A DNA stretch of 64,000 nucleotides from Lacinutrix sp. (lineage in GTDB: Bacteria; Bacteroidota; Bacteroidia; Flavobacteriales; Flavobacteriaceae), in the NCBI RefSeq assembly GCF_029238095.1, contig NZ_JAQWGS010000024.1, forward strand, positions 1-64,000, written 5' to 3'. This document shows positions 56,353 to 64,000 of the stretch, in pieces. Position 1 is the first letter of the stretch; the number at the start of each line of letters is the position of its first letter. The notes beneath the pieces were generated by a model. The model searched no databases. It was not told where the DNA came from and worked only from the letters and a program-made list of their open reading frames with translations. The position numbers and the translations under genes were made by a program.

Positions 56353-57344
56353 TTAATAGATACTATCCAAAATTTTATTAGCGACAACTGGTCTGTAATG
56401 ACTCTGCTCGTAAAAATTACTAATAGGTCTAGTTAATTCGTTATCACCAGAAAAATTGTATACTGAATTAGGTTTAAAAACACGTTTTAATAATTCTAAT
56501 TGTTCTTTTTCTAAAGGAATTTGATCGTATAAAGGTGAAACTACTATTTTGTAGGATGTTTTATGTTTTTCTAAAATGGTTTCAATGGCTTTTAAAAGTT
56601 TAATTTCTTCGTTAGAAACTTCAGCCTTTTTATAATTGGTTATTGGTCTTTTATAAAATTTACTACTCATGTGTTTATATTAAGCTAAAGAATCTTCAGC
56701 AATTAATTTATCATAATCATAATAGATGTCATTACTAATAGGAGTATAGGTATCAGGATATTTATAACGCCTAATATGATTTTTCATATAAGACCTATAC
56801 GTTTTAAAGAGCGAGTAATCAATATATGATATTACTAATCTAGGATTAAGAGATGCTTTTAAATTCAGCCAATAGAATTTTACAGCAGAGACATCATTAA
56901 ACACAATTGGATTTATTTGATGATGCGTATCTCTTTTTTCTGTACCTATTAATGTGCTTCTATCAATAATAATTAAAGCATGCTCTAAATTAATATGCTG
57001 CGAATCCAGAAACTCTATTTTTTTATAAATACCATATAAATTTTCGGTATAGCCATCGTAATGAAAAACACTAGCATTTTCAGGTAAGTACTTTTTCCAT
57101 GATTTTGCTTTAAAAGCTTGAGATCTTGAACTCCCAAAAATAAAAGCGTTATAGTTTTCAGAGGCATTGTTTTTTTAAAGATTTTTGTAGAAACTAAAGT
57201 TCTATTTAATGCTACAAGATTATCGTTATCATAATAATTATCATAAGACTTAAAAACTTTTAGAATGTCTAAATTAAAGCCTATAATTAATAGAATAAAA
57301 AATGGTGTACAGAATAAAGCTAGTTTTTTTAAGAATTTTTTCAT
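56353..57344 (-). pseudogene. broken SGNH-like partner of MBOAT acyltransferase
   Basis: Three minus-strand open pieces (57344-57015, 56904-56680, 56670-56353) join into one protein of about 330 residues. It has an N-terminal membrane helix (FCTPFFILLIIGFNLDI), then STKIFKK. A base is missing in the T7 run at 57170-57176; restoring it gives ENYNAFIFGSSRSQAFKAKS, with the GSSRS serine motif seen in membrane-bound SGNH proteins paired with MBOAT enzymes. The frame continues through DRSTLIGTEKRDTHHQINPI and VFNDVSAVKFYWLN to an in-frame TAA at 56680-56682. The rest (YKRPITNYKKAEVSNEEIKL) stays open to a normal end, with ANKILDSIY. Two independent lesions make the product non-functional unless corrected. 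It lies three bases after the MBOAT remnant. Confidence 0.78.
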
Positions 57345-57347
57345 GAC

Positions 57348-58767
57348 TTAAAATTGAAAATAAATAAAACTCTGTGAATTACCAGATTCCATTAATATTA
57401 ATATAGTTATAGCATAATAAAAAAGATATCTTATGTACCATTTTATAGAAAGATGTTCAATAGCATATTGGTTGTTTCTTCCTAACCATTCTATCACAAT
57501 AAAAAAGAGAAACGTAAAAAATAAATATTTTGGTCTAATTTCTGGAATAGTAAATAGAGATAGACTTAAAACACCATTTAAATACTCTAAAGCTTGAGTA
57601 ATGGTATCTGCTCTAAAAAACACCCAAGCTAAAGTTACTAAAGTAAATGTAAAAAGCGTTTTAACTATATTAAGACCTAAGGCTTTATATTTATTGTTTT
57701 TTATTGCTGTTTTTTTATTCGAAAAATAATATGGAATAAAAAATATAGCATGAACAATTCCCCAAATAATGAACGTCCAGTTTGCACCATGCCAGAAGCC
57801 ACTAACTACAAATACAATAAATATATTTCTTAAGGTAATTAGCTTGCTTTTTCTGTTTCCTCCTAAAGGAATATAAAGGTAATCTCGAAACCAAGTAGTT
57901 AATGAAATATGCCATCGAGACCAAAAGACTTTTATGTTTTTTGAAAAATAAGGAAACGCGAAATTTTGTTTTAAATTAAAACCAAATAGTCTAGCTGTAC
58001 CAATTACTATATCTGAATAGCCAGAAAAATCACCATAAATTTGGAAAGAAAATAAAATAGCTCCAAGAAACAAGGTGCTTCCAGAATAATCATCTGCATT
58101 ATTAAATATAACATCTACATATTTTGCACATTGATCTGCGATCACTACTTTTTTAAATAATCCCAAAGTATTTGGCGTAAACCATCTCTTCCATTAGTAA
58201 AAGTAAATTGTTTTTTAGTAGAAAATTGAGGTAATAAATGTGCTGCTCTTTCTATAGGTCCAGCAACAAGTTGCGGAAAAAAAAGCTTACAAATGCAGCA
58301 AAGTTTATTAAGTTATTTGTTGGCTCTATTTTTTTTCTGTATACATCTATGGTATAACTTAATGTTTGAAAGGTGTAAAAACTAATACCAACTGGAAGTA
58401 TTATATTTAATGAATTTACAGAAATAGTTTGTCCAAAAAAGCTAAACGCTGTGGTAAAGCTATCTATAAAAAAGTTGTAATATTTAAAAAAGCAAAGCAA
58501 TCCTAAATTTAAGAGAATACTAGAGTAGAGTAGTTGTTTTCTGTGGTTTTGAGCATTAGTTTTAGATAACGCTTTTCCTATAAAATAATCGGCAAGTGTG
58601 CTTATTAAAATTAAACTTAAAAAGCGCCAATCCCAAAAACTATAAAATACATAACTAGATATGAGTAATACTATGTTTTGAGATTTAAGCTTGTTTTTAA
58701 AAACAAACCAATAGAGTATAAATACTATGGGTAAAAACAAAGCAAAATCTAATGAATTAAATTACAT
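57348..58767 (-). pseudogene. broken MBOAT O-acyltransferase (AlgI-like)
   Basis: Pieces at 58740-58252 and 58166-57348 form one AlgI/DltB-type membrane acyltransferase of about 470 residues. The natural start is ATG at 58767, but codon 2 is TAA, and the same frame then reads FNSLDFALFLPIVFILYW, the typical family start. At the A8 run 58277-58284 the frame shifts; the continuing reading is PQLVAGPIERAAHLLPQFS. A second shift occurs at CCC 58162-58164, restoring WGLFKKVVIADQ. The MBOAT motif with catalytic histidine SGFWHGANWTFIIWG and RWHISLTTWFRDYLYIPLGG are intact downstream. Such proteins O-acylate polysaccharides. The three lesions mean the gene is dead here, or the sequence has errors. 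Confidence 0.82.
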
Positions 58768-58801
58768 AGTAATTTAAGTTTGTTAAAGTTATGCTCAATA
58801 A

Positions 58802-59731
58802 TTAATTGGTTTCATGCTTTTTTAGTTCTAAAGCAATAGTCTTTTTTATAGTTTCAATATTTGTGTTATAATCGAACCACAAGGTGTCTTTATTGCGTTT
58901 AAACCAGGTAAGTTGGCGCTTTGCAAACCTGCGTGAATTCTTTTTTATTTCTTCAATAGCAAAATCAAGAGTCCATTGTTTGTTTAAATAATTAAATAAC
59001 TCTTTATAGCCAACAGTGTTTAAGGCATTAAGATGTTGTTGCTCTATAAGCGTTTTTACTTCTTCAAGTTGTCCTTTGGCCATCATTATATCTACACGCT
59101 TATTAATACGGTTATATATTATGTCTCTATCTGCAGTTAAGCCTATAGTTACAGTTTTAAAGTTGCGTTTGTTTTTGTTTTTATTTAAAAATGAAGAATA
59201 AGGTTTATTGCTTCCAATACAAATTTCTAAAGCACGTATTACACGCTGTGGATTATCGATTGCAATAGTGTTATAAGACGTGATATCTAGTGTTTTAAGC
59301 TGAAGCTGAAGCGCTTCTAGTCCGTTATCAACTAATTCTTTATTTAAGCGCTGTCTGATGCTTTTATCAACTTCAGGAAAATAATCTAATCCTTTTGTTA
59401 CCGCATCTACATACAATCCAGATCCACCAACCATAATAACCACTTCATGATTTTTAAATAAAGTATTTAATGTTGCAATGGCCTCTTTTTCGAAAGCACC
59501 AACGTTATAGTTGTCTTTAATAGATTTATGATGAACAAAATGATGTTTAGCTTGAGATAGCTCATCTAGAGTAGGAGCAGCAGTGCCAATTTGCATTTCT
59601 TTGTAAAACTGTCTAGAATCTGCAGAGAGTATTTCGGTTTTAAAATGTTGAGCAAGTTTTATACTTAAACTTGTTTTTCCTATTGCTGTTGGTCCAACAA
59701 TAGCGATAAGATATTTGTTTTTAAAACTCAA
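58802..59731 (-). CDS. miaA: tRNA dimethylallyltransferase
   Basis: MiaA adds a dimethylallyl group to A37 of tRNAs that read UNN codons. The 309-residue protein has the P-loop IVGPTAIGKTSLSIKLA and ILSADSRQFYKEMQIGTAAP near residue 35. VGGSGLYVDAVTKGLDYFPE follows near 103, and a C-terminal SRRFAKRQLTWFKRNKDTLW motif closes the protein. It is intact and lies nine bases after the channel gene on the same strand. Confidence 0.96.
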   Translation of the reverse strand: MSFKNKYLIAIVGPTAIGKTSLSIKLAQHFKTEILSADSRQFYKEMQIGTAAPTLDELSQAKHHFVHHKSIKDNYNVGAFEKEAIATLNTLFKNHEVVIMVGGSGLYVDAVTKGLDYFPEVDKSIRQRLNKELVDNGLEALQLQLKTLDITSYNTIAIDNPQRVIRALEICIGSNKPYSSFLNKNKNKRNFKTVTIGLTADRDIIYNRINKRVDIMMAKGQLEEVKTLIEQQHLNALNTVGYKELFNYLNKQWTLDFAIEEIKKNSRRFAKRQLTWFKRNKDTLWFDYNTNIETIKKTIALELKKHETN

Positions 59732-59740
59732 AGTATTGAT

Positions 59741-60601
59741 TTAATCAATGTGTAAATTGTGCCCACAATTATAGCAATATTCGGCTTCATCTTTGTGTCT
59801 AGTAGCTAAACAGTTTCTACACGATTGTGAGTTAAGATGTATTTTTTCTGGCTCAGCATTATTGTTCTTTTCTTCGTTATTTACTTTTCTGGTAAATTCT
59901 GCCGAAACTATACCTGTTGGAACTGCAATTATACCATAACCCATAATCATGATAATAGTTGCAATAAACTGGCCTAATGGTGTTTCTGGCGCAATATCTC
60001 CAAAGCCAACTGTAGTTAATGTTACAATACACCAATACACGCTTTTTGGTATGTTTGTAAAACCATGTTCTTCACCTTCTACTAAATACATTAAGGTTCC
60101 AAAAATTATGGATGCAATAATTACAGCAAATAAGAACACAGATATTTTTGCACGACTTGCCTTTATTGCAGAAGCTAACTGGTTTGAAGCACCTAAATAC
60201 CTAGCTAATTTTAAAACTCTAAAAATTCTTAGTAAACGTAATGCTCTTAAAGCAACAAGCGCGTGGCCACCAACAAAAAAGAATGACAAATACATTGGGA
60301 TTGTAGACAGAAAATCTATAACACCATAGAAGCTAAAAATATATTTTGTTGGTTTTTTTACTGTTATTACTCTTGCAATGTATTCTATAGAAAAAAGGAT
60401 GGTAACAGTCCATTCTCCAATATATAATGCATTGTGGTATTTAGAATCTATCCAACTTACACTTTCTAGCATTACTAACGCTATACTAGCGAGTATAAAT
60501 ATAAGTAACACAACATCAAAAATTTTTCCAGCAGGAGTATCTGCTTCATAGATAATCTCATAGAGTTTATCTTTCCAATTTTGTTTTTTTAAAGTGTTCA
60601 T
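59741..60601 (-). CDS. voltage-gated-type potassium channel with zinc ribbon
   Basis: This 286-residue inner-membrane protein has six predicted helices between about residues 20 and 235. An arginine-bearing S4-like segment reads ALRALRLLRIFRVLKLARYL. The pore loop carries the potassium selectivity filter TLTTVGFGDIAPETPLG (TVGFGD). The soluble C-terminus ends with a zinc-ribbon-like pair of CxxC motifs, SCRNCLATRH and YCYNCGHNL. The ribbon at the tail is a common arrangement in bacteroidal ion transporters. It lies between miaA and the DUF3857 gene on the minus strand. Confidence 0.9.
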   Translation of the reverse strand: MNTLKKQNWKDKLYEIIYEADTPAGKIFDVVLLIFILASIALVMLESVSWIDSKYHNALYIGEWTVTILFSIEYIARVITVKKPTKYIFSFYGVIDFLSTIPMYLSFFFVGGHALVALRALRLLRIFRVLKLARYLGASNQLASAIKASRAKISVFLFAVIIASIIFGTLMYLVEGEEHGFTNIPKSVYWCIVTLTTVGFGDIAPETPLGQFIATIIMIMGYGIIAVPTGIVSAEFTRKVNNEEKNNNAEPEKIHLNSQSCRNCLATRHKDEAEYCYNCGHNLHID

Positions 60602-60628
60602 ATTTCAAAAATACTAAATTATAACGAC

Positions 60629-62593
60629 CTATTTTTTCTTTAAAATAATAAGTGAGTTTTTTTGTAAATCTATAATAGTACTAAAATACGCTTTTAAATA
60701 AGGATAATAATTTTGGTTATAAATTGCGTCTTTAAAATTAAATTTAAAATAGATAATAATTTCAGAATCGCTTTGGCTTACATTCATTAACAATGTTCCT
60801 GTGCCATTTGGTAATTGATGCTTTTTTATTTCTGGGAGTTCTGTTACTTCATAGATATTAGCATCGTAAGCTAACTTATAAATGTAAGTGTAAGAATCCT
60901 TATAACCAAAATCTATAGGATAAGTGCGTTCTTGAAGTTTTAATGGGTTGTCGTCGAAAAAAGTAGTAATAAACGGATTTACATAAATAGAGCTACCAAT
61001 AACTTCAGAGTCGATTTCAAATTCTATTGTCTCCAAAAATTCGCTGCTATTTTTTTGTGTGGTATTTACATCATGATTTAAAACAGTAAATGTTGTGTTA
61101 TTATTTTGGTAATCTGTAATGTAACCAGACTTGTTTTTAAAATAGACTTCTTTTAAATCGTTAGACTGGTAGCCTGTAGTTTTGTGCTCTAAATTACCTT
61201 TAACTATGTCATCTTCAATTTTAGTTTCTACAATGTAACTTGCAGCTGCATTTTCTTCAACTTTAATATCTACCCAATAACTGCCTTCCTTTAAATCGAG
61301 AAGTCTTCCGTATTGGTTTAAACATCGATATGGCAGTTGCCCAAAAGATAAATAGGGACTTGTGGCATCTAGAAAATATTCTTTTCCATCAATTGTTGAT
61401 TGAAGTATAATGTAATTAAATTCTGAAATTACCGGAAATATTTTTGTGGGTAATCCATTACCTCTTGTAGACATTAATACAGGAAGGACTTGAATGTTAT
61501 TTTCATTTAATAAATTAAATAATAGTAAGTTAATTTCTGAAGATCGTCCTACTTTATTTTTTACCAATTTTTTTAAATCTACCTCACCAAATATGTTGTT
61601 TTCACCATTCCACTTATAATTATTCTGCACATACTCTAAAATTACTTGTGCTTTTTTAAGTTGGTCTTTTTCTTTGGTTATTTCTGTAGAGAGTAAATCC
61701 TTAACTAAAGAGCCTTTATTTAATTGTCTACCTATACTTTTTTCGGTTTTAAACTCTTTATCAACTGTTTTCCAAGATTTAGTAATATTGTCTACTCCAC
61801 CATCAAAACCTTTATACACTTTGAGCTCGTATTCTACTTTAGAAATGTAGTTTTCTCTTGTAGTCATATACCTTTCGTCTATAAATGCAGGAATGTCTTT
61901 CATAACGTAAACCGACTTAAAACAGTCTGATTTTGCACCTGTAGATGTACTTAAACAGTCATGCTCTATATCTGAAGTATTTACAGAAAGTGGTATTTCT
62001 CCAACAAGTTTAATGTTATACTCGTAATTAGCAGGAATACTTGCATGATATTCGCTGTAAAGTGTTGGTATATCTGATTGAAAATACCAAGACTTATAAT
62101 TAAACATAAAAGGTGTGTCTAAAGTATAGCTGTATTTAATAACAGAACCTTCTTTTATGTCAGGCATTGTAAACTTAACTAAAGTATAGTTATTGTTATA
62201 ATTTTCGGTAAAAACCTGGCTTTTATCTAGTTTCTGTATATCTACAGTACCATTAGCATTCATATTAGATGTTGTGCCTACTATATCTGTAATCTTTTCT
62301 TTTCTATCACTATTGTTATATAACAAAACAGAAATATCTGCTTTACTAAAACCATCTCTGTTTAAAATTTTGATTTTACGTTTTATTTCGGTTTTTAATC
62401 TAAAATCATCTGGGTCTACATAAGAGTTTCCATACTCGTAAATTACTAAAGCATTTGCTGTAGAGTCTTTACTATATGTATTAATGGTTAAATCATCGTT
62501 AGTTACGTTGTAACCAGAAGCATTAAATTTTGCCTGAGAAAAACTAATAAATGTAATTAGTAAAAAGGTTAGTGTGGTTGCGATTTTTTTCAT
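60629..62593 (-). CDS. DUF3857 protein with degenerate transglutaminase-like domain
   Basis: This 654-residue exported protein has a signal peptide ending TFISFSQ. A DUF3857 beta domain spans about 50-210 (FRLKTEIKRKIKILNRDGFS, VIKYSYTLDTPFMFNYKSW, FQSDIPTLYSEYHASIPANY). A transglutaminase-like domain follows at about 285-405. The expected Cys-His-Asp triad is not complete: the Cys position lies in VGRSSEINLLLFNLLNE and the His position in SEFNYIILQS, while the aspartate DATSPYLSFG remains. This suggests a non-enzymatic role. The start codon is directly after the nuclease stop, so the two are co-transcribed. Function is unknown. Confidence 0.85.
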   Translation of the reverse strand: MKKIATTLTFLLITFISFSQAKFNASGYNVTNDDLTINTYSKDSTANALVIYEYGNSYVDPDDFRLKTEIKRKIKILNRDGFSKADISVLLYNNSDRKEKITDIVGTTSNMNANGTVDIQKLDKSQVFTENYNNNYTLVKFTMPDIKEGSVIKYSYTLDTPFMFNYKSWYFQSDIPTLYSEYHASIPANYEYNIKLVGEIPLSVNTSDIEHDCLSTSTGAKSDCFKSVYVMKDIPAFIDERYMTTRENYISKVEYELKVYKGFDGGVDNITKSWKTVDKEFKTEKSIGRQLNKGSLVKDLLSTEITKEKDQLKKAQVILEYVQNNYKWNGENNIFGEVDLKKLVKNKVGRSSEINLLLFNLLNENNIQVLPVLMSTRGNGLPTKIFPVISEFNYIILQSTIDGKEYFLDATSPYLSFGQLPYRCLNQYGRLLDLKEGSYWVDIKVEENAAASYIVETKIEDDIVKGNLEHKTTGYQSNDLKEVYFKNKSGYITDYQNNNTTFTVLNHDVNTTQKNSSEFLETIEFEIDSEVIGSSIYVNPFITTFFDDNPLKLQERTYPIDFGYKDSYTYIYKLAYDANIYEVTELPEIKKHQLPNGTGTLLMNVSQSDSEIIIYFKFNFKDAIYNQNYYPYLKAYFSTIIDLQKNSLIILKKK

Positions 62594-63955
62594 TTAAAAT
62601 TTAAGAATTTTAAGGCGTTTGTTTTTGCGTAAATAGCTTTGTATTATATGCTGTGTATGTCTATTATTTTCCATAGGAGTTATAATAGATTTTAATATTT
62701 TAATATTATTTAATTGGTAGTTTAAGTCGAAAAAGCCATAGCCAGCAAACACACCATTTTCTATTAAAATGGCACTACGTTCTTCAATTTCACGACCTCT
62801 ATCTATTACAATCATGTTTTGGTTTTTATAGCTGTATTTTTCTATAAAATCGGTTACTCTTTTATTGTAAAGTGTTGTATTTTCTTCGTTAACACAGGCG
62901 CCTTCACATTCTTTTAATTCATATTTAAAACAACTGTTAAGGGTTTTTTCTAAACCTGAAAGTTTTAAACATAAAGTATACGTTTCTGCTGCGCGATGTA
63001 AAAAATCTTTAGCACTTTGTCTATTGGTAAAAGTAGTAATGGCTTTTTTACGACCATCTGAAATATCTATGGTTAAGTTTATATAACCGTTGGTGTCTGT
63101 AGTGCTATATAAAGCATGAGAAAATAATGTTTTTCTTAACGCACGATTAAAAATAGGTTTGTTTTGTTTTATCTCGTGGCTTTCTTTTAATAAAGCAATG
63201 AGTTCGCTTCCTGTGGCTTCAAAAGTTACTGTGGCTACGTGTAATTGAATTTTTTTAGATTTTCTATCTGTTCCAGTAAAATGCTGGTTAATTCGTTTTT
63301 TAATATTTTTACTTTTTCCTATGTAAATAATTTTACCTTCTTTATTGTGTATGTAATACACTCCAGTAACCGATGGCATATTTGCAATAATTTCAATTAG
63401 TTTTGGCTCTAATTGTAATTTTGGTTCTTTGCGTAAAAATTTTTGAATAATGGTTTTTTCTACATCTTTATTTAATAACAATTTAAAGAGTTTTACAGTT
63501 GCCAGTGCATCTCCAGAGGCACGATGTCTGTCTGTAACAGGAATACCTAAAGAGCGTACTAATTTCCCAAGACTGTAGGATGGTAAATCTGGAATCAACG
63601 TTTTTGCTAACTCCACGGTACATAATGTTTCCCGATCAAAATCGAAACCTAAGCGTTTAAATTCTGTCGTTAATATTCTATTATCAAATTTGGCATTGTG
63701 TGCTACAAGTATGCAGCCTTCAGTAATTTCTACTACACGTTTAGCAACCTCGAAGAATTTAGGAGCATTACGTAGCATTTTACTATTTATACCAGTTAGG
63801 TTTACAACAAATGGTTGGATATCTCTTTCCGGATTTACTAAGCTAATAAATTGGTCTACAACTTCATGACCATCAAATTTATAAATAGCAATCTCTGTTA
63901 TGCCTTCTTCATTATACTTACCACCAGTGGTTTCTATGTCTAATATTGCGTAAAT
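62594..63955 (-). CDS. DEDDh exonuclease / GIY-YIG endonuclease fusion
   Basis: The protein combines an N-terminal DEDDh exonuclease of the DNA polymerase III epsilon kind (about residues 1-175) with a UvrC/Cho-type GIY-YIG nuclease (about 195-280: VTGVYYIHNKEGKIIYIGKS). A cysteine-rich stretch like that of UvrC follows (CFKYELKECEGACVNEE). Exo II is HNAKFDNRIL and Exo III is HRASGDALATV. Exo I, AILDIETTGGKYNEEG, lies upstream of the first ATG (63778). No ATG, GTG or TTG exists between that motif and the upstream in-frame stop at 63968-63970. The likely start is ATT at 63955, in place of the family's usual ATG before YAILDIETTGG. A start mutation is also possible. The 453 residues match the family's usual size. 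Confidence 0.82.
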   Translation of the reverse strand: MYAILDIETTGGKYNEEGITEIAIYKFDGHEVVDQFISLVNPERDIQPFVVNLTGINSKMLRNAPKFFEVAKRVVEITEGCILVAHNAKFDNRILTTEFKRLGFDFDRETLCTVELAKTLIPDLPSYSLGKLVRSLGIPVTDRHRASGDALATVKLFKLLLNKDVEKTIIQKFLRKEPKLQLEPKLIEIIANMPSVTGVYYIHNKEGKIIYIGKSKNIKKRINQHFTGTDRKSKKIQLHVATVTFEATGSELIALLKESHEIKQNKPIFNRALRKTLFSHALYSTTDTNGYINLTIDISDGRKKAITTFTNRQSAKDFLHRAAETYTLCLKLSGLEKTLNSCFKYELKECEGACVNEENTTLYNKRVTDFIEKYSYKNQNMIVIDRGREIEERSAILIENGVFAGYGFFDLNYQLNNIKILKSIITPMENNRHTQHIIQSYLRKNKRLKILKF

Positions 63956-64000
63956 AAATATAAAGTTAAAAGTTAATAGTTAAAAACTAAAAGTTACTTA

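Noticed and set aside
56680-56904. Independent 74-residue and neighbouring 105- and 109-residue proteins
   Set aside because: They join into one SGNH-like protein when one base is restored and one stop is read through.

Overview
The window is a chromosomal segment of a low-GC member of the Bacteroidota, almost certainly the family Flavobacteriaceae. The evidence is family content: GLPGLI, DUF4249 with a TonB receptor, DUF6095, DUF6913, DUF4835/PorD, a type IX secretion C-terminal sorting domain, monomeric isocitrate dehydrogenase, a roughly 480-residue GAPDH and an Rpb6-like omega subunit. Promoter -7 elements of the TAnnTTTG type fit the same group. I see no transposase, integrase, phage gene, CRISPR array or tRNA. 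Apart from one decayed cassette, the window is mostly housekeeping.

Layout. 1-75: the 3' end of a 5S rRNA gene and its terminator, so an rRNA operon lies to the left. 0.15-8.2 kb: DinB-like protein, murQ with DUF6095, a DUF4249 lipoprotein with its TonB-dependent receptor, isocitrate dehydrogenase and a pentapeptide-repeat protein. 8.2-9.0 kb: a gene-poor stretch holding a decayed reading frame with its terminator, and two inverted repeats. 9.0-13.4 kb: rplS with a probable leader, a GyrI-like protein, trmD, and a glycosyltransferase pair of which the large membrane member is cut by an in-frame TAG. 13.7-20.7 kb: GLPGLI protein, small secreted and acetyltransferase genes, a coiled-coil membrane protein, two LVIVD-like lipoproteins, gap and a DegP-type protease.

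20.9-24.9 kb: dapF, an acetyltransferase, mltG, a DUF2279 protein and a muramidase-like protein, a run themed on the cell wall. 24.9-27.5 kb: dnaA, a low-molecular-weight phosphatase and an RsmI-like methylase in one operon. 27.7-31.8 kb: a thioesterase facing an operon of LEA-like lipoprotein, ribD, HAD phosphatase, DMT exporter and YigZ. 31.9-37.5 kb: acetyltransferase, prmC, SH3-type lipoprotein, ligA and a membrane protein. 37.5-39.2 kb: a 5'-nucleotidase split into two genes. 39.3-47.2 kb: DUF6913, dapA, then bamD, rpoZ, coaBC, PorD-type protein, recN, TPR protein and fabI, ending at a strong terminator.

47.3-56.3 kb: an arylsulfotransferase-like lipoprotein divergent from a large type IX secreted protein, then glycosyltransferase, YbbR protein, coaE and an RprXY-like two-component pair. 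56.35-58.77 kb: an MBOAT O-acyltransferase and its SGNH-like partner, both broken by several independent lesions. 58.8-64 kb: miaA, a potassium-channel-like protein, a DUF3857 protein and an exonuclease/GIY-YIG nuclease whose catalytic N-terminus is reached only through a non-ATG start.

The most notable observations are the TGG-to-TAG-like interruption in a glycosyltransferase fused to MORN repeats, the decay of the acyltransferase cassette, the non-canonical start of the nuclease, and genes whose -7 element lies only 4-5 bases before the ATG, suggesting leaderless mRNAs. I did not find a convincing new multi-gene system.
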